NCBI RefSeq assembly: GCF_000730425.1
Contig: NZ_CP008896.1
Span: 2,418,001-2,482,000, forward strand
Direction of reading: 5' to 3'
DNA length: 64,000 nucleotides
Source: Pseudomonas fluorescens
GTDB taxonomy: Bacteria; Pseudomonadota; Gammaproteobacteria; Pseudomonadales; Pseudomonadaceae
Shown: positions 1 to 9,102 of the stretch, in pieces
Numbering within the stretch: the first letter of the stretch is position 1
How the letters are laid out: each line of letters begins with the position of its first letter
The notes under the pieces: generated by a model
Seen by the model: the letters and a program-made list of their open reading frames with translations, nothing else
Told to the model about the DNA's origin: nothing
The model's database searches: none
Translations under genes and position numbers: made by a program

Positions 1-942
1 CTTTATACCCAAGGCTACCGCCAGGATTTGCAGATCGTCGCCATCAATGATCTGGGCGACAGTTCGATTAACGCCCACCTGCTTAAATACGACACCGTCC
101 ATGGCACTTTCGACGCAGAGGTCGCCCACGATCAGGAAAGCCTGACCGTCAATGGCGACCGGATTGCCGTCAGCGCCATTCGCAACCCCGCCGGCCTGCC
201 GTGGGCTGCACACAAGATCGACGTGGTGTTCGAATGCACCGGCCTGTTTACCGACCGTGACAAGGCCGCCGCCCATATTACCGCTGGCGCGCGCAAGGTG
301 ATCATCTCGGCCCCGGCCAAGGGCGCGGATGCCACCGTGGTCTATGGGGTAAACCATGACATTTTGCGCCAATCGCACCAGATCATCTCCAACGCCTCCT
401 GCACCACCAACTGCCTGGCGCCGGTGGCCCAGGTGCTGCACCGTGAGCTGGGTATTGAAAGCGGCCTGATGACCACCATTCATGCCTACACCAACGACCA
501 GAACCTGACCGACGTCTACCACACCGACCCGTACCGCGCCCGCTCGGCCACGCAGAACATGATCCCGAGCAAGACCGGGGCGGCCGAAGCGGTAGGCCTG
601 GTATTGCCGGAGCTGGCGGGCAAATTGACCGGCATGGCGGTGCGGGTGCCGGTGATCAACGTGTCGCTGGTGGACCTGACCGTGCAATTGAAAAAAGAAG
701 CCACGGCCGATGAGGTCAACGCACTGCTCAAAGAAGCCAGCCAACATTCGAAAATCCTCGGCTACAACACCCTGCCGCTGGTTTCCAGTGACTTCAACCA
801 CAACCCCCTGTCGTCGATCTTCGACGCCAACCACACCAAGTCCAGCGGCAAGCTGCTCAAGGTCTTGGCCTGGTACGACAACGAATGGGGCTTCTCCAAC
901 CGCATGCTGGATAACTGCCTGGCGCTATGTAACGCCGAGTAA
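1..942 (+). CDS. gap: type I glyceraldehyde-3-phosphate dehydrogenase, 5' end cut by window
   Basis: Cytosolic NAD(P)-dependent enzyme that interconverts glyceraldehyde-3-phosphate and 1,3-bisphosphoglycerate. The reading frame is open from base 1, and the missing part is only the first residues with the GxGRIGR dinucleotide-binding loop, so this is a truncation by the window and not a broken gene. Visible family motifs are the catalytic ASCTTNC segment (Cys codon at 400-402), the HAYT motif with the conserved His, the phosphate-site TGAAEAVG, and the C-terminal [12 protein letters not shown]. Erythrose-4-phosphate dehydrogenase (epd) is the nearest alternative, but epd normally sits beside pgk and fba and here the next gene belongs to an unrelated heme locus. 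A REP palindrome follows 5 bases after the stop. Confidence 0.85.
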   Translation, partial: LYTQGYRQDLQIVAINDLGDSSINAHLLKYDTVHGTFDAEVAHDQESLTVNGDRIAVSAIRNPAGLPWAAHKIDVVFECTGLFTDRDKAAAHITAGARKVIISAPAKGADATVVYGVNHDILRQSHQIISNASCTTNCLAPVAQVLHRELGIESGLMTTIHAYTNDQNLTDVYHTDPYRARSATQNMIPSKTGAAEAVGLVLPELAGKLTGMAVRVPVINVSLVDLTVQLKKEATADEVNALLKEASQHSKILGYNTLPLVSSDFNHNPLSSIFDANHTKSSGKLLKVLAWYDNEWGFSNRMLDNCLALCNAE

Positions 943-947
943 CTCCC

Positions 948-1036
948 TGTGGGAGCGGGCGTGCTCGCGAATGCAGTGGGTCAGTAATGAATGTATTGAC
1001 TGACCCACTGCATTCGCGAGCACGCCCGCTCCCACA
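948..1036. repeat. REP doublet (REPIN-like inverted repeat)
   Basis: Two arms, 948-985 and 999-1036, are near-perfect reverse complements starting TGTGGGAGCGGGCGTGCTCG and separated by about 13 bases. Of the repeats in this window it is the only one with a GGGAGCGGGCGTGCTCGCGAA head. It lies between the GAPDH stop and the Fur-regulated locus and could fold into a long hairpin in the GAPDH transcript. Confidence 0.9.
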
Positions 1037-1079
1037 TTTGTCTTGCGTGGGTTCAGAGAAATAGCCACTTGCCATTTGC

Positions 1080-1098
1080 GTTGATGATAAGCATTATC
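1080..1098 (+). promoter_or_regulatory. Fur box upstream of the heme-locus sigma factor
   Basis: The 19 bases match the classical consensus GATAATGATAATCATTATC at 16 positions by hand count, including the whole CATTATC half. The site lies about 30 bases before the GTG start of the ECF sigma gene, where Fur-iron would block RNA polymerase. It predicts derepression of the sigma/anti-sigma pair under iron starvation. Confidence 0.85.
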
Positions 1099-1126
1099 AT
1101 TCACTGCCAACCGGTCCGGTATCACT

Positions 1127-1645
1127 GTGAGCCTATCTCGCTTCAACCAAGTCTTCCTCACCCAACGGGTGGTGCTACTGCGCACCTTGCAGCGGATGGT
1201 GGATAACCACAGTACCGCCGAGGACCTGTTGCAGGAAACCTACCTGCGCGTCACTCGGGCCCTGGGCGAGCGCCCTATTGATCACCTCGAACCGTTCGTG
1301 TTCCAGACCGCGCGCAACCTGGCCCTGGATCATCTGCGCTCGCGTCGGATCCAGTCCCGCACCTTGCAGGAAGATGTCCCGCTGGACGTCCTGCAAAGCG
1401 TCGCCTCCCCGGTCACGCCCCCCGAAGATGCCGCCCACGCCGAGCAATTGCTGGAGCACCTGAGTGTCAGCCTCGGCCAGTTGAGCGCCCGCCAGCAGCA
1501 GATATTTATCCTCAGCCGCCTGCACGGTTGCAGCTACCAGGAGATCGCCGACCAGTTGCAGGTGTCCTTGAGTACCGTGCAAAAGGAACTGAAATTGATC
1601 ATGGCCATCTGCATAGGTGTGGCCGAACGACTCGATCACCCTTAA
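1127..1645 (+). CDS. ECF sigma factor, FecI type, for heme receptor expression
   Basis: A 172-residue sigma-70 family extracytoplasmic-function factor. Region 2 (about residues 8-75) has the AEDLLQETYLRV and FVFQTARNLALDHLRS segments, and region 4 (about 105-165) has the helix-turn-helix ILSRLHGCSYQEIADQLQVS. The start is a GTG 28 bases downstream of a strong Fur box. Next come a FecR-type gene and a TonB receptor with signalling domain, the standard cell-surface signalling order. In P. aeruginosa the closest arrangement I know is HxuI-HxuR-HxuA; in Bordetella it is HurI-HurR-BhuR. Inference: when the receptor is occupied by heme, the anti-sigma protein releases this factor to transcribe the receptor gene. 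Confidence 0.88.
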   Translation: MSLSRFNQVFLTQRVVLLRTLQRMVDNHSTAEDLLQETYLRVTRALGERPIDHLEPFVFQTARNLALDHLRSRRIQSRTLQEDVPLDVLQSVASPVTPPEDAAHAEQLLEHLSVSLGQLSARQQQIFILSRLHGCSYQEIADQLQVSLSTVQKELKLIMAICIGVAERLDHP

Positions 1646-1719
1646 GCTTTGTCGGGACAAACCGACAGACATGTCACAAAAACGATTGAATAAAACGTGG
1701 CGAAGACCCGAGGAACACC

Positions 1720-2688
1720 GTGACGGACCCGAACAAACTGCACCCCCATGAGCTGGCTCATGAGGTGTTGCAACATGCGGCCATGGACCAAGCCCTCGAC
1801 TGGCTGATCGCTTTGCAGTGCCCACAACCTGGCCAGCACGCCGAGTTCCAGGCCTGGCTGGATGCCGACCCGAGTCACGCCCAGGCCTTTGCCAAAGCCC
1901 AGGCCGCCTGGGGCGGTGCGCCGGTGCACAGCGCTGCCGTGGCCCTGAATGCACCGCGCAAACCCAGCGCCTGGCGGCGCCTCCAGCCACACTGGAAACC
2001 CCTGGCCACCGCTGCCGTTTTGCTGTTGGGGCTGTTCAGCTTCAGCAACCTGCCAGTACGCCTGCAGGCCGACCATTTGACCGTGGTCGGCGAGCGTCAG
2101 CGCCTGCAATTGGATGACGGCTCCAAGGTGCTGCTCAATACCAATTCAGCGTTTTCCAGCACCATCGACGAGCATCAGCGCATCGCCCGCCTGTATCAGG
2201 GCGAGGCCTTTTTCGAGGTCGCGGCCAACCGTGGCCTGCCCCTGCAAATCGACGCCGGCCCAGTGCGCGCCAGCGTCAGCGATACAGCGTTTGCCGTGCG
2301 TTATCTCGACGGCGAGGCGCAGGTGCAGGTGCAACGCGGGGACGTGGACCTGAGCACCACCTTCGGCAACAACCGGGTGCGCCTGAGCGCCGGCGAAAGC
2401 ATCCGCGTGGGGCCCAAGGGCTTCGGCCCACCGGCCAAGCTCGATGCCACCAAGGAACTGGCGTGGGTCCAGGGCCGGCTGATCTTTGAAAACTGCCCGA
2501 TGAGCGAGGTACTGGCGGAGCTGCGGCGCTATTACCCGGGCTGGATCGTCAACACCAATGAGCAACTGGCCAGCGTCGCCGTGACCGGTAACTACCGCCT
2601 GGACCAGCCACTGGACGTGGTGCGCTCCCTGGCCCACATCACCTCGGCCAAGCTCTCGGAATTCCCCGCGCTAGTGATTCTCAACTGA
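1720..2688 (+). CDS. FecR-family anti-sigma regulator of the heme uptake locus
   Basis: A 322-residue inner-membrane protein. The N-terminal cytoplasmic DUF4880-type region (about 8-60, with DWLIALQCPQPGQHAEFQAWL) would hold the sigma factor. A single membrane helix follows (about 92-108, PLATAAVLLLGLFSFSN). The periplasmic FecR domain (about 118-230) contains GERQRLQLDDGSKVLLNTNS, and a C-terminal domain (about 255-322) with VLAELRRYYPGW contacts the receptor's signalling domain. The GTG start has an AGGAA-type ribosome site. A 74-base gap separates it from the sigma gene. It matches FecR/FpvR/HxuR/HurR proteins in size and layout. Confidence 0.88.
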   Translation: MTDPNKLHPHELAHEVLQHAAMDQALDWLIALQCPQPGQHAEFQAWLDADPSHAQAFAKAQAAWGGAPVHSAAVALNAPRKPSAWRRLQPHWKPLATAAVLLLGLFSFSNLPVRLQADHLTVVGERQRLQLDDGSKVLLNTNSAFSSTIDEHQRIARLYQGEAFFEVAANRGLPLQIDAGPVRASVSDTAFAVRYLDGEAQVQVQRGDVDLSTTFGNNRVRLSAGESIRVGPKGFGPPAKLDATKELAWVQGRLIFENCPMSEVLAELRRYYPGWIVNTNEQLASVAVTGNYRLDQPLDVVRSLAHITSAKLSEFPALVILN

Positions 2689-2705
2689 GAATAATTATTT
2701 TTACT
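2687..2705 (+). promoter_or_regulatory. possible weak Fur box before the heme receptor gene
   Basis: An AT-rich stretch straddling the FecR stop, GAGAATAATTATTTTTACT, matches the 19-base Fur consensus at about 12 positions. It stands out against the GC-rich surroundings and lies about 100 bases before the receptor ATG. It could allow direct iron control of the receptor in addition to the sigma factor; the match is too weak to be certain. Confidence 0.35.
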
Positions 2706-2803
2706 CGATAGCCACTGCTGGTACGTCTCGTCTTAGCCAATGCAACTGATTCCTATTTGATTCAGGCTCGCAACTATAAGACTCGTCCCTCGGAGCGCTC
2801 TCG

Positions 2804-5374
2804 ATGTCCTCTCGTTTCAACCGCCGGTCCTCTTCGCCCACGCTGTGCCTGCTGACCGCTGCCATCCTGTTGGCGGGCAGCCCGGTGCTGATGGCCAACG
2901 CCGCTGAGCCGGCTGCGCGCAACCACGCCAATTACTCGTTCAGCATCGAGCAGCAACCCCTGGTGTCGGCGCTCAATGCCTTTACCGCCGTCACCGGCTG
3001 GCAGATCGGCCTGCCTGCCGAACTGGGCCAAGGGGTTTCCTCCCCCGGCGCACGCGGCTCGCTGACGCCGGAAAAGGCCCTGGACCGGCTGTTGGTGGGG
3101 ACCAACCTGAACTACCGCAAACTGGGCAATAACAATATCGTCCTGGAAAAGCGCACGGCGGGCAGTGCCATCACCCTGCAACAAATGACCATCAGCGCCA
3201 CCCGCCAGGAGCAAGCGGTAGACAGCGTGCCCAGCACCGTCACCGTGCATGAGCGCGAGGAGCTGGACCGCCAGAACGTCAACACCATCCGCGAGCTGGT
3301 GCGCTACGAACCCGGTGTCTCGGTCGGGGGCGCCGGCACCCGCTCCGGTAATTCCGGCTACAACATTCGCGGCATCGACGGCGACCGTATCCTCACCCAG
3401 GTGGACGGTGTAGAGGTCCCGGACAACTTCTTCAACGGCCCGTACGCCAAGACCCGCCGCAACTATGTCGACCCGGAAATCGTCAAGCGCGTGGAAATCA
3501 TCCGCGGCCCGGCCTCGGCCCTGTACGGCAGCAGTGCCATCGGCGGCGCCGTCAGCTACTTCACCCTTGACCCGGACGACATTATCAAGCCCGGCCAGGA
3601 CGTTGGCGCGCGCCTGAAGACCGGCTACAGCTCGGCGGACGAAAGCTGGCTGACCTCCGGCACCGTCGCCGGTCGGGTGCAGGACTTCGATGGCTTGCTG
3701 CACCTGAGCCAGCGCAACGGCCACGAGATGGAGTCCTACGACGGCAACAACGCCACCGGCCTGGCCCGCACCGGGGCCAACCCGGAAGACGTGCGCACCA
3801 CCAACGTCCTGGCCAAGCTGGGCTGGAACTACGGCGAAGACAACCGCCTGGGCCTGACCTACGAGAAGTACAAGGACGACCGCGACATCAACCAGAAAAG
3901 CGCGGTAGGCGGGATTTTCCTCGAAGGCCAGGGCATGAATATGTACCGTGACCGTCGCGGTAACGACACCATCACCCGCGAACGCTTTGGCCTGGAGAAC
4001 AGGTTTTCGCTCGACTCGCCGATTGCCGATCACATCAAGACCAGCCTCAACTACCAGATCGCCAAGACCGACCAGTCCACCACCGAAATCTATCAGGCCG
4101 GCCCGCGCGTGCTGCGGACCCGCGATACCCTCTACGAAGAGAAACAGTGGGTGTTCGACGCGCAGTTGGACAAAGCCTTCGTCATCGGCAATACCGACCA
4201 CCTGGTGACCTACGGCACCACGATCAAGCAGCAGAAAGTCACGGGATCTCGTGAAGGCGGGGCCACATGCCTGGCCATTGGTGCCGGCTGTACCGCTATC
4301 GGGGCACCGAGCCCATCGCCCAGAGACTTCGTGAAAAAAGCCAGCGACTTCCCCGATCCGACCATCAACAGCTACGCGTTGTTTGCCCAGGATCAGATCA
4401 GTTGGAATGACTGGACCTTCCTGCCAAGCGTGCGCTACGACTACATCCAGCTCAAACCCAAGCTGACCGAAGAGTTCCTCAATACCACCGACCCAAACCG
4501 CGCGTTCCCCCACGACGACTCGAACAAAACCTGGCATCGCTTCTCGCCAAAACTGGGCGTGACCTACGCACTGACCGAGCAGTACACCTGGTTCGGCCAG
4601 TACGCCGAGGGTTTCCGCACGCCATCAGCCAAGGCGCTGTATGGCCGCTTTGAAAACCTTGGCGAAAACTATGTCGTGGAGCCTAACTCCAATCTCAAGC
4701 CGGAAACCAGCAAGAGCTATGAAACCGGGATCCGTGGCAATTTCGAGGCGGGCAATTTCGACGTCGCGGTGTTCTACAACAAGTACCGTGACTTTATCGA
4801 CGAAGACAACGCCGTGCTGGACCCTGCCGGCAGCACGGTCTTCCAGCCGGGCAACATCAAGCGCGCCACCATCAAGGGCATGGAAGTCAAAGGTCGCTTG
4901 AACCTGGACGCCTTCGGCGCGCCACAAGGCCTGTACACCAAAGGCGCCATTGCCTACGCCCACGGTCGCAACGACGAAACCGGCCAGCCGCTGAACAGCG
5001 TCAACCCGCTCAAGGGCGTGTTTGGCCTGGGCTACGATCAGGAAAACTATGGTGCGCTGGTCAGTTGGACCCTGGTCAAGAAACAGGACCGGGTCGACAG
5101 CGCCACGTTCTTTACCCCGACCGGTATCAAGGCCAACGGCCCCTTCAAGACCCCGGGCTTTGGCATCGTCGACCTGACCGGTTTCTACAAAGTCACCGAC
5201 GACCTGACCGTCAACGGCGGCCTGTACAACCTGACCGACAAGAAATACTGGAACTGGGATGACGTGCGCAGCTACGACGGCGTGGGTGAAGCCGGCGTGA
5301 CCTCGCCAGCCAGCCTCGACCGCCTGACCCAGCCAGGGCGCAACTTTGCGATCAACCTGATCTGGGACATCTGA
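2804..5374 (+). CDS. TonB-dependent heme/hemoglobin receptor with N-terminal signalling domain
   Basis: An 856-residue outer-membrane transporter. A signal peptide ends near residue 34 (LLAGSPVLMANAA). An STN (secretin/TonB short N-terminal) signalling domain covers about 44-122 (FSIEQQPLVSALNAFTAVTG). The plug domain (about 135-245) has the EIIRGPASALYGSSAIGGAV signature. A 22-strand barrel follows, ending IWDI with the expected nearly aromatic-terminal strand. Hemoglobin/heme receptor motifs occur as FRTPSAKALY and NSNLKPE, the equivalents of the FRAP and NPNL boxes. The His usually found between those boxes in HemR-like proteins is absent and only Tyr residues are available. It sits directly behind the sigma/anti-sigma pair and before heme oxygenase, so heme is the likely substrate. 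It resembles HxuA of P. aeruginosa. Confidence 0.9.
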   Translation: MSSRFNRRSSSPTLCLLTAAILLAGSPVLMANAAEPAARNHANYSFSIEQQPLVSALNAFTAVTGWQIGLPAELGQGVSSPGARGSLTPEKALDRLLVGTNLNYRKLGNNNIVLEKRTAGSAITLQQMTISATRQEQAVDSVPSTVTVHEREELDRQNVNTIRELVRYEPGVSVGGAGTRSGNSGYNIRGIDGDRILTQVDGVEVPDNFFNGPYAKTRRNYVDPEIVKRVEIIRGPASALYGSSAIGGAVSYFTLDPDDIIKPGQDVGARLKTGYSSADESWLTSGTVAGRVQDFDGLLHLSQRNGHEMESYDGNNATGLARTGANPEDVRTTNVLAKLGWNYGEDNRLGLTYEKYKDDRDINQKSAVGGIFLEGQGMNMYRDRRGNDTITRERFGLENRFSLDSPIADHIKTSLNYQIAKTDQSTTEIYQAGPRVLRTRDTLYEEKQWVFDAQLDKAFVIGNTDHLVTYGTTIKQQKVTGSREGGATCLAIGAGCTAIGAPSPSPRDFVKKASDFPDPTINSYALFAQDQISWNDWTFLPSVRYDYIQLKPKLTEEFLNTTDPNRAFPHDDSNKTWHRFSPKLGVTYALTEQYTWFGQYAEGFRTPSAKALYGRFENLGENYVVEPNSNLKPETSKSYETGIRGNFEAGNFDVAVFYNKYRDFIDEDNAVLDPAGSTVFQPGNIKRATIKGMEVKGRLNLDAFGAPQGLYTKGAIAYAHGRNDETGQPLNSVNPLKGVFGLGYDQENYGALVSWTLVKKQDRVDSATFFTPTGIKANGPFKTPGFGIVDLTGFYKVTDDLTVNGGLYNLTDKKYWNWDDVRSYDGVGEAGVTSPASLDRLTQPGRNFAINLIWDI

Positions 5375-5384
5375 TCCACGCAGC

Positions 5385-5428
5385 CCCACCCCGCCGGTTT
5401 TCTCGCCGGCCGGGGTGAGGATTTTTTA
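5385..5428 (+). terminator. Rho-independent terminator after the heme receptor
   Basis: The stem ACCCCGCCGG (5388-5397) pairs with CCGGCCGGGGT (5406-5416) with one bulge, followed by a run of T at 5422-5427. It lies 10 bases after the receptor stop and may separate or attenuate heme oxygenase transcription. Confidence 0.75.
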
Positions 5429-5502
5429 CTGTGACGCGTCTTCTTGTTCGTCTAGTAATAACAGCCTGGCAATAAGGCGCTTTTCCTTCTCAAGGACATC
5501 CA

Positions 5503-6111
5503 ATGACCGCTTCCACCACCGCAGAACGCGCAAGCCTGCGCTCCCAGCGCCTGAACCAGATCACCAACGAGCCGCACACCAAGCTCGATGCCCTGGTCAA
5601 GGCTCACGCCCCGTTTGAAACCCAGGCCAACTTCGCCCGTTTCGTGGTTGCGCAGTACCTGTTCCAGTCGGAACTGGTGGCGCTGTACAACGATCCCGAG
5701 TTGATCAAGCTGGTGCCGGACCTGGCCGAACGCTGCCGCGCCGAGGCGGCCAAGCTGGACCTGGCCGACCTGGAAACCGAAGTGCCAGCCCCCGTGGCCG
5801 GTGCCGTGCAGAACCCGAGCAAGGCCGAGGCCCTGGGCTGGCTGTTCGTGTCCGAAGGCTCCAAGCTGGGCGCGGCGTTCCTGATCAAGCGTGCCGTCGG
5901 CCTGGGCCTGAGCGAAACCTTCGGTGCCCGTCACCTGGGCGAGCCCGCCGGTGGCCGTGCCGAAGGTTGGAAGAGCTTCACCCGCACCCTCGACGGCCTG
6001 CAATTGAGCGCCGAAGAAGAAGCTGCTGCAGAAAAAGGCGCCGTGGATGCGTTTGTACGCTTCACCGTGTTGCTGGAACAGGCGTACGCTAGCGCTCCAG
6101 AACTGGCCTGA
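5503..6111 (+). CDS. hemO: heme oxygenase, HemO/PigA family
   Basis: A 202-residue cytosolic bacterial heme oxygenase that opens heme to biliverdin and releases iron and CO using an external reductase. The proximal heme ligand is His25 in NEPHTKLDALV (His26 in P. aeruginosa HemO). The distal helix carries the Gly-rich GWLFVSEGSKLGAAFL segment (about 112-127) that kinks over heme. Length matches the family (about 198 residues). It follows the heme receptor and completes the route from extracellular heme to usable iron. The fprA ferredoxin-NADP reductase at 56513-57292 is a plausible electron donor by analogy, though far away on the chromosome. Confidence 0.92.
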   Translation: MTASTTAERASLRSQRLNQITNEPHTKLDALVKAHAPFETQANFARFVVAQYLFQSELVALYNDPELIKLVPDLAERCRAEAAKLDLADLETEVPAPVAGAVQNPSKAEALGWLFVSEGSKLGAAFLIKRAVGLGLSETFGARHLGEPAGGRAEGWKSFTRTLDGLQLSAEEEAAAEKGAVDAFVRFTVLLEQAYASAPELA

Positions 6112-6124
6112 TCCGACGGGCCTG

Positions 6125-6211
6125 TGTAGGAGCAGGCTTGCCTGCGATAGCATCGCCTCGGTCTGACTGATAATCCGAGGCGTCTGCATCGCTGGCAAGC
6201 CAGCGCCTACA
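6125..6211. repeat. REP doublet
   Basis: Head TGTAGGAGCAGGCTTGCCTGCGAT pairs with tail ATCGCTGGCAAGCCAGCGCCTACA around a central loop with its own CCTCGG/CCGAGG stem. The arms have diverged from each other (AGGCTTGCCT against TGGCAAGCCA). It follows the heme oxygenase stop. Confidence 0.85.
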
Positions 6212-6279
6212 GGGTCACGCGCCCACCGTTCGATCGCGTTCCATTTTCAGATTTTTCGCCCCCCATACAAATTGCTCCC

Positions 6280-6684
6280 ATGACCGGCAAAACCCAATCC
6301 TCCTCCAAACTCGCCCGAATCCTGTTCGGCCTGCTGGCCTATGTCAGCCTGGGGATCGGCTTGATCGCCATTGTCGTACCGGGCCTGCCCACCACCGAAT
6401 TCATCCTGCTGGCTGCCTGGGCGGCCACCAAAAGCTCGCCACGCCTGAGCGCCTGGCTGGAAAACCACCGGCTGTTCGGGCCGATCCTGTTCAATTGGCG
6501 TAATGGCAAGATCATCGCGCGCCGGGCCAAGGTCAGCGCCACGGTGAGCATGCTGCTGTGCGCCGGCCTGATGCTGGTGATGCTCGATCACGGCTGGCCG
6601 ATCTACCTGGCGATCGCCGGGATGAGCCTGGGCAACCTGTGGATCTGGTCACGCCCCGAACGCCTTGCGCGCACCGCTGCCTGA
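6280..6684 (+). CDS. DUF454 (YbaN-like) inner-membrane protein
   Basis: A 134-residue membrane protein with the DUF454 hallmarks: the first helix pair GLLAYVSLGIGLIAIVVPGLPTTEFILLAAWAA (given here in words as two segments around the VPGLPTT motif, residues 18-49), then SSPRLSAWLENHR, FGPILFNWR, and two further helices (about 86-102 and 107-120). Its function is unknown. Relatives often lie beside heme oxygenase genes in Pseudomonas, and here it follows hemO on the same strand with only a REP in between, so a role tied to heme or iron status is an inference from position. No clear ribosome site is visible before its ATG. Confidence 0.8.
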   Translation: MTGKTQSSSKLARILFGLLAYVSLGIGLIAIVVPGLPTTEFILLAAWAATKSSPRLSAWLENHRLFGPILFNWRNGKIIARRAKVSATVSMLLCAGLMLVMLDHGWPIYLAIAGMSLGNLWIWSRPERLARTAA

Positions 6685-6810
6685 GCGCCCTACCGCTCAT
6701 CGCCTGCCCCTCATGAATTATTCGCCGCTGCCGATGTTGCGGGCATAACGCCGAATGGATTTGGCCGTTGCCCTGCTTGCACACCAACAAGTCCAATCGC
6801 GAGTAAGCCC

Positions 6811-8949
6811 ATGTTCGACACCCTCTCCATCCGTTTGAAAATCGTCCTGCTGTCCGGTCTCTGCCTGTTGGGGGTGATTGCGCTGATCGTCAGCCTGAAT
6901 ATCTACAGATCCAACCAGGACAACCAGGTGGTCAGCGCCTCCAGCTCGGCCATGCTCACCAAAAGTGTCGAAAACCTGATCCAGGCCAAGGCCGCCGAGC
7001 AAGCGGTGCAGGTGCAGAAATCCTTCGGTGAGAACCTGCTGGTGGTCACCGCCCTTGCCGACCAGGTCAAGGACTTGCGCAATATGGCCATCAAGCGTTC
7101 GCTGGAGGCCGCGACCGTGCGCGAAGAACTCAACCAGCAGATCAAGACGGCCTTCGAGCGCAACACCAAGGTGCTGGGGATCTGGCTGTCGTTTGAACCC
7201 AACGCCCTGGATGGCAAGGACAGCGAATTCGTCAACGACAAGCTGCGCGCCTCCAACGAAGTCGGGCGTTTCTCCACCTACTGGAGCCGCGCCGACGGCG
7301 AAAGCCTCAACACGGTGATGGTGGAAGCGGACCTGACCAAGACCACCCCCAACCTCAGCGGTACGCCCTACAACATCTGGTACACCTGCCCACGGGACAG
7401 CCGCAGCGCTTGCCTGCTGGACCCGTACGCCGACGAAGTGGCCGGCAAGTCAGTGCTGATGACCACCATCTCCCTGCCGCTGCTGGTGGATGGCAAGGTG
7501 ATTGGCGTGGTCGGCGTCGACATTACCCTGGATGCCCTGCAAGCGGCTGCCAATACGGCCCAGCAAGAGCTGTTCAACGGTGCCGGGATCATGGAAGTCC
7601 TTTCCGGCAGTGGCTTGATTGCCAGCTACAGCGGCGAGCCGGACAAGGTCGGCAAGAACATCGTCGATGTGCTTGGCGGCGAAGGCAAAGAGATCGTGCA
7701 ACTGCTGGCCAGTGACACACGCAAGGTCCGCGAACAGGACGATACGATCCGCGCGGTGTATCCGGTCAAGCCGATTGCCGGTGCCAAGCCCTGGGGTGTG
7801 GTAATCAAGCTGCCCAAGGACGTGATGCTGGCCGACTCGGTCAAGCTGCAAGGGGTGCTCGACGATGCCCAGACCCGCGGCACACTGCAGGCGCTGTTGG
7901 TGGGCGCCGTGGCCGGCCTGTTGGGCCTGTTGCTGATGTGGCTGACGGCCACCGGCGTGACTCGCCCGATCAACAGCGTGGCGGCGATGCTCAAGGACAT
8001 TGCCAGCGGCGACGGCGACCTGACCCAACGCTTGGCCTACACGAAAAAGGACGAACTGGGGGAACTGGTCAGTTGGTTCAACCGTTTCCTCGACAAGCTG
8101 CAACCGACCATCGCCCAGATCAAGCAGAGCATCAGCGAAGCCCGCGGCACTGCTGACCAGTCCTCGGAAATCGCACGCCAGACCAGCGAGGGCATGCAGG
8201 TGCAGTTTCGCGAGATCGACCAAGTGGCAACCGCCTCCAACGAGATGAGCGCCACCGCCCACGACGTGGCCAACAGCGCCTCAAACGCCGCGAGCGCTGC
8301 CCGGGGCGCCGACCAATCGGCCCGCGAAGGCCTGGCGATCATCGAACGCAGCACCCGCGACATCACCACCCTGGCCGAAGAAGTCAGCAAGGCGGTGACT
8401 GAAGTCGAAGCCCTGGCGGTCAACAGTGAGCAGATCGGCTCGGTACTGGAAGTGATCCGCAGCATTGCCGAGCAGACCAACCTGCTGGCCCTCAATGCCG
8501 CGATTGAAGCCGCGCGCGCCGGGGAAAGCGGGCGTGGTTTCGCGGTAGTGGCGGACGAAGTGCGCAACCTGGCCCGGCGTACCCAGGATTCGGTGGAGGA
8601 AATCCGCCTGGTGATCGAACGCATCCAAAGCGCGACGCGTGGGGTAGTGACGACCATGCATTCAAGCCAGAGCCAGGCGCAGAACAACGCCGGGCAGATC
8701 CAGCAGGCGGTACAGGCCCTGGGCAAGATCAGCGATGCGGTGACAGTGATCAGCGACATGAACCTGCAAATCGCCAGCGCCGCCGAAGAACAGAGCGCCG
8801 TGGCCGAAGAGGTCAACCGCAACGTTTCGGCAATCCGTACCGTGACCGAGACCTTGACCGAACAGGCGACGGAATCAGCAGCGATCAGCAGCCAATTGAA
8901 TGCGCTGGCCAACCAACAGATGAAGCTGATGGATCAGTTCCGGGTGTAA
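6811..8949 (+). CDS. methyl-accepting chemotaxis protein with dCache sensor
   Basis: A 712-residue chemoreceptor. Transmembrane helix 1 spans about residues 11-31. A large periplasmic double-Cache domain spans about 35-345; it contains the YWSRADG and WYTCPRDS segments and the membrane-proximal [14 protein letters not shown] typical of dCache_1. Helix 2 lies near 352-378, then HAMP (about 380-432, [25 protein letters not shown]). The signalling domain has the hairpin tip [19 protein letters not shown] followed by [15 protein letters not shown]. The ligand cannot be read from the sequence; dCache receptors of this size in Pseudomonas bind amino acids, polyamines or organic acids (PctA and TlpQ classes). 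It is a single-gene unit with no chemotaxis partner beside it; the Wsp system downstream has its own receptor. Confidence 0.92.
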   Translation: MFDTLSIRLKIVLLSGLCLLGVIALIVSLNIYRSNQDNQVVSASSSAMLTKSVENLIQAKAAEQAVQVQKSFGENLLVVTALADQVKDLRNMAIKRSLEAATVREELNQQIKTAFERNTKVLGIWLSFEPNALDGKDSEFVNDKLRASNEVGRFSTYWSRADGESLNTVMVEADLTKTTPNLSGTPYNIWYTCPRDSRSACLLDPYADEVAGKSVLMTTISLPLLVDGKVIGVVGVDITLDALQAAANTAQQELFNGAGIMEVLSGSGLIASYSGEPDKVGKNIVDVLGGEGKEIVQLLASDTRKVREQDDTIRAVYPVKPIAGAKPWGVVIKLPKDVMLADSVKLQGVLDDAQTRGTLQALLVGAVAGLLGLLLMWLTATGVTRPINSVAAMLKDIASGDGDLTQRLAYTKKDELGELVSWFNRFLDKLQPTIAQIKQSISEARGTADQSSEIARQTSEGMQVQFREIDQVATASNEMSATAHDVANSASNAASAARGADQSAREGLAIIERSTRDITTLAEEVSKAVTEVEALAVNSEQIGSVLEVIRSIAEQTNLLALNAAIEAARAGESGRGFAVVADEVRNLARRTQDSVEEIRLVIERIQSATRGVVTTMHSSQSQAQNNAGQIQQAVQALGKISDAVTVISDMNLQIASAAEEQSAVAEEVNRNVSAIRTVTETLTEQATESAAISSQLNALANQQMKLMDQFRV

Positions 8950-8989
8950 ATACCCCCTGTGGAAGCGACCTTGTGTAGGAGCTGGCTTC

Positions 8990-9076
8990 TGTGGGAGCTG
9001 GCTTGCCTGCGATGGCATCACAGCGGTGCAACTGATGTACCGAGGTGCCTGCATCGCCGGCAAGCCAGCGCCTACA
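8990..9076. repeat. REP doublet with an extra partial head copy
   Basis: Head TGTGGGAGCTGGCTTGCCTG pairs with tail CGCCGGCAAGCCAGCGCCTACA. A second partial head, TGTAGGAGCTGGCTTC, lies just upstream at 8974-8989, suggesting an incomplete tandem duplication or a later insertion. It lies between the convergent chemoreceptor and nitroreductase genes. Confidence 0.82.
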
Positions 9077-9102
9077 CGAGTTCGATCCCACACGCGTTTG
9101 GG

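Noticed and set aside
2774..4537. Long open frame on the minus strand opposite the heme receptor gene
   Set aside because: It is the mirror of a strongly coding plus-strand gene in GC-rich DNA, has no ribosome site or recognisable domain, and its composition is that of an antisense shadow.
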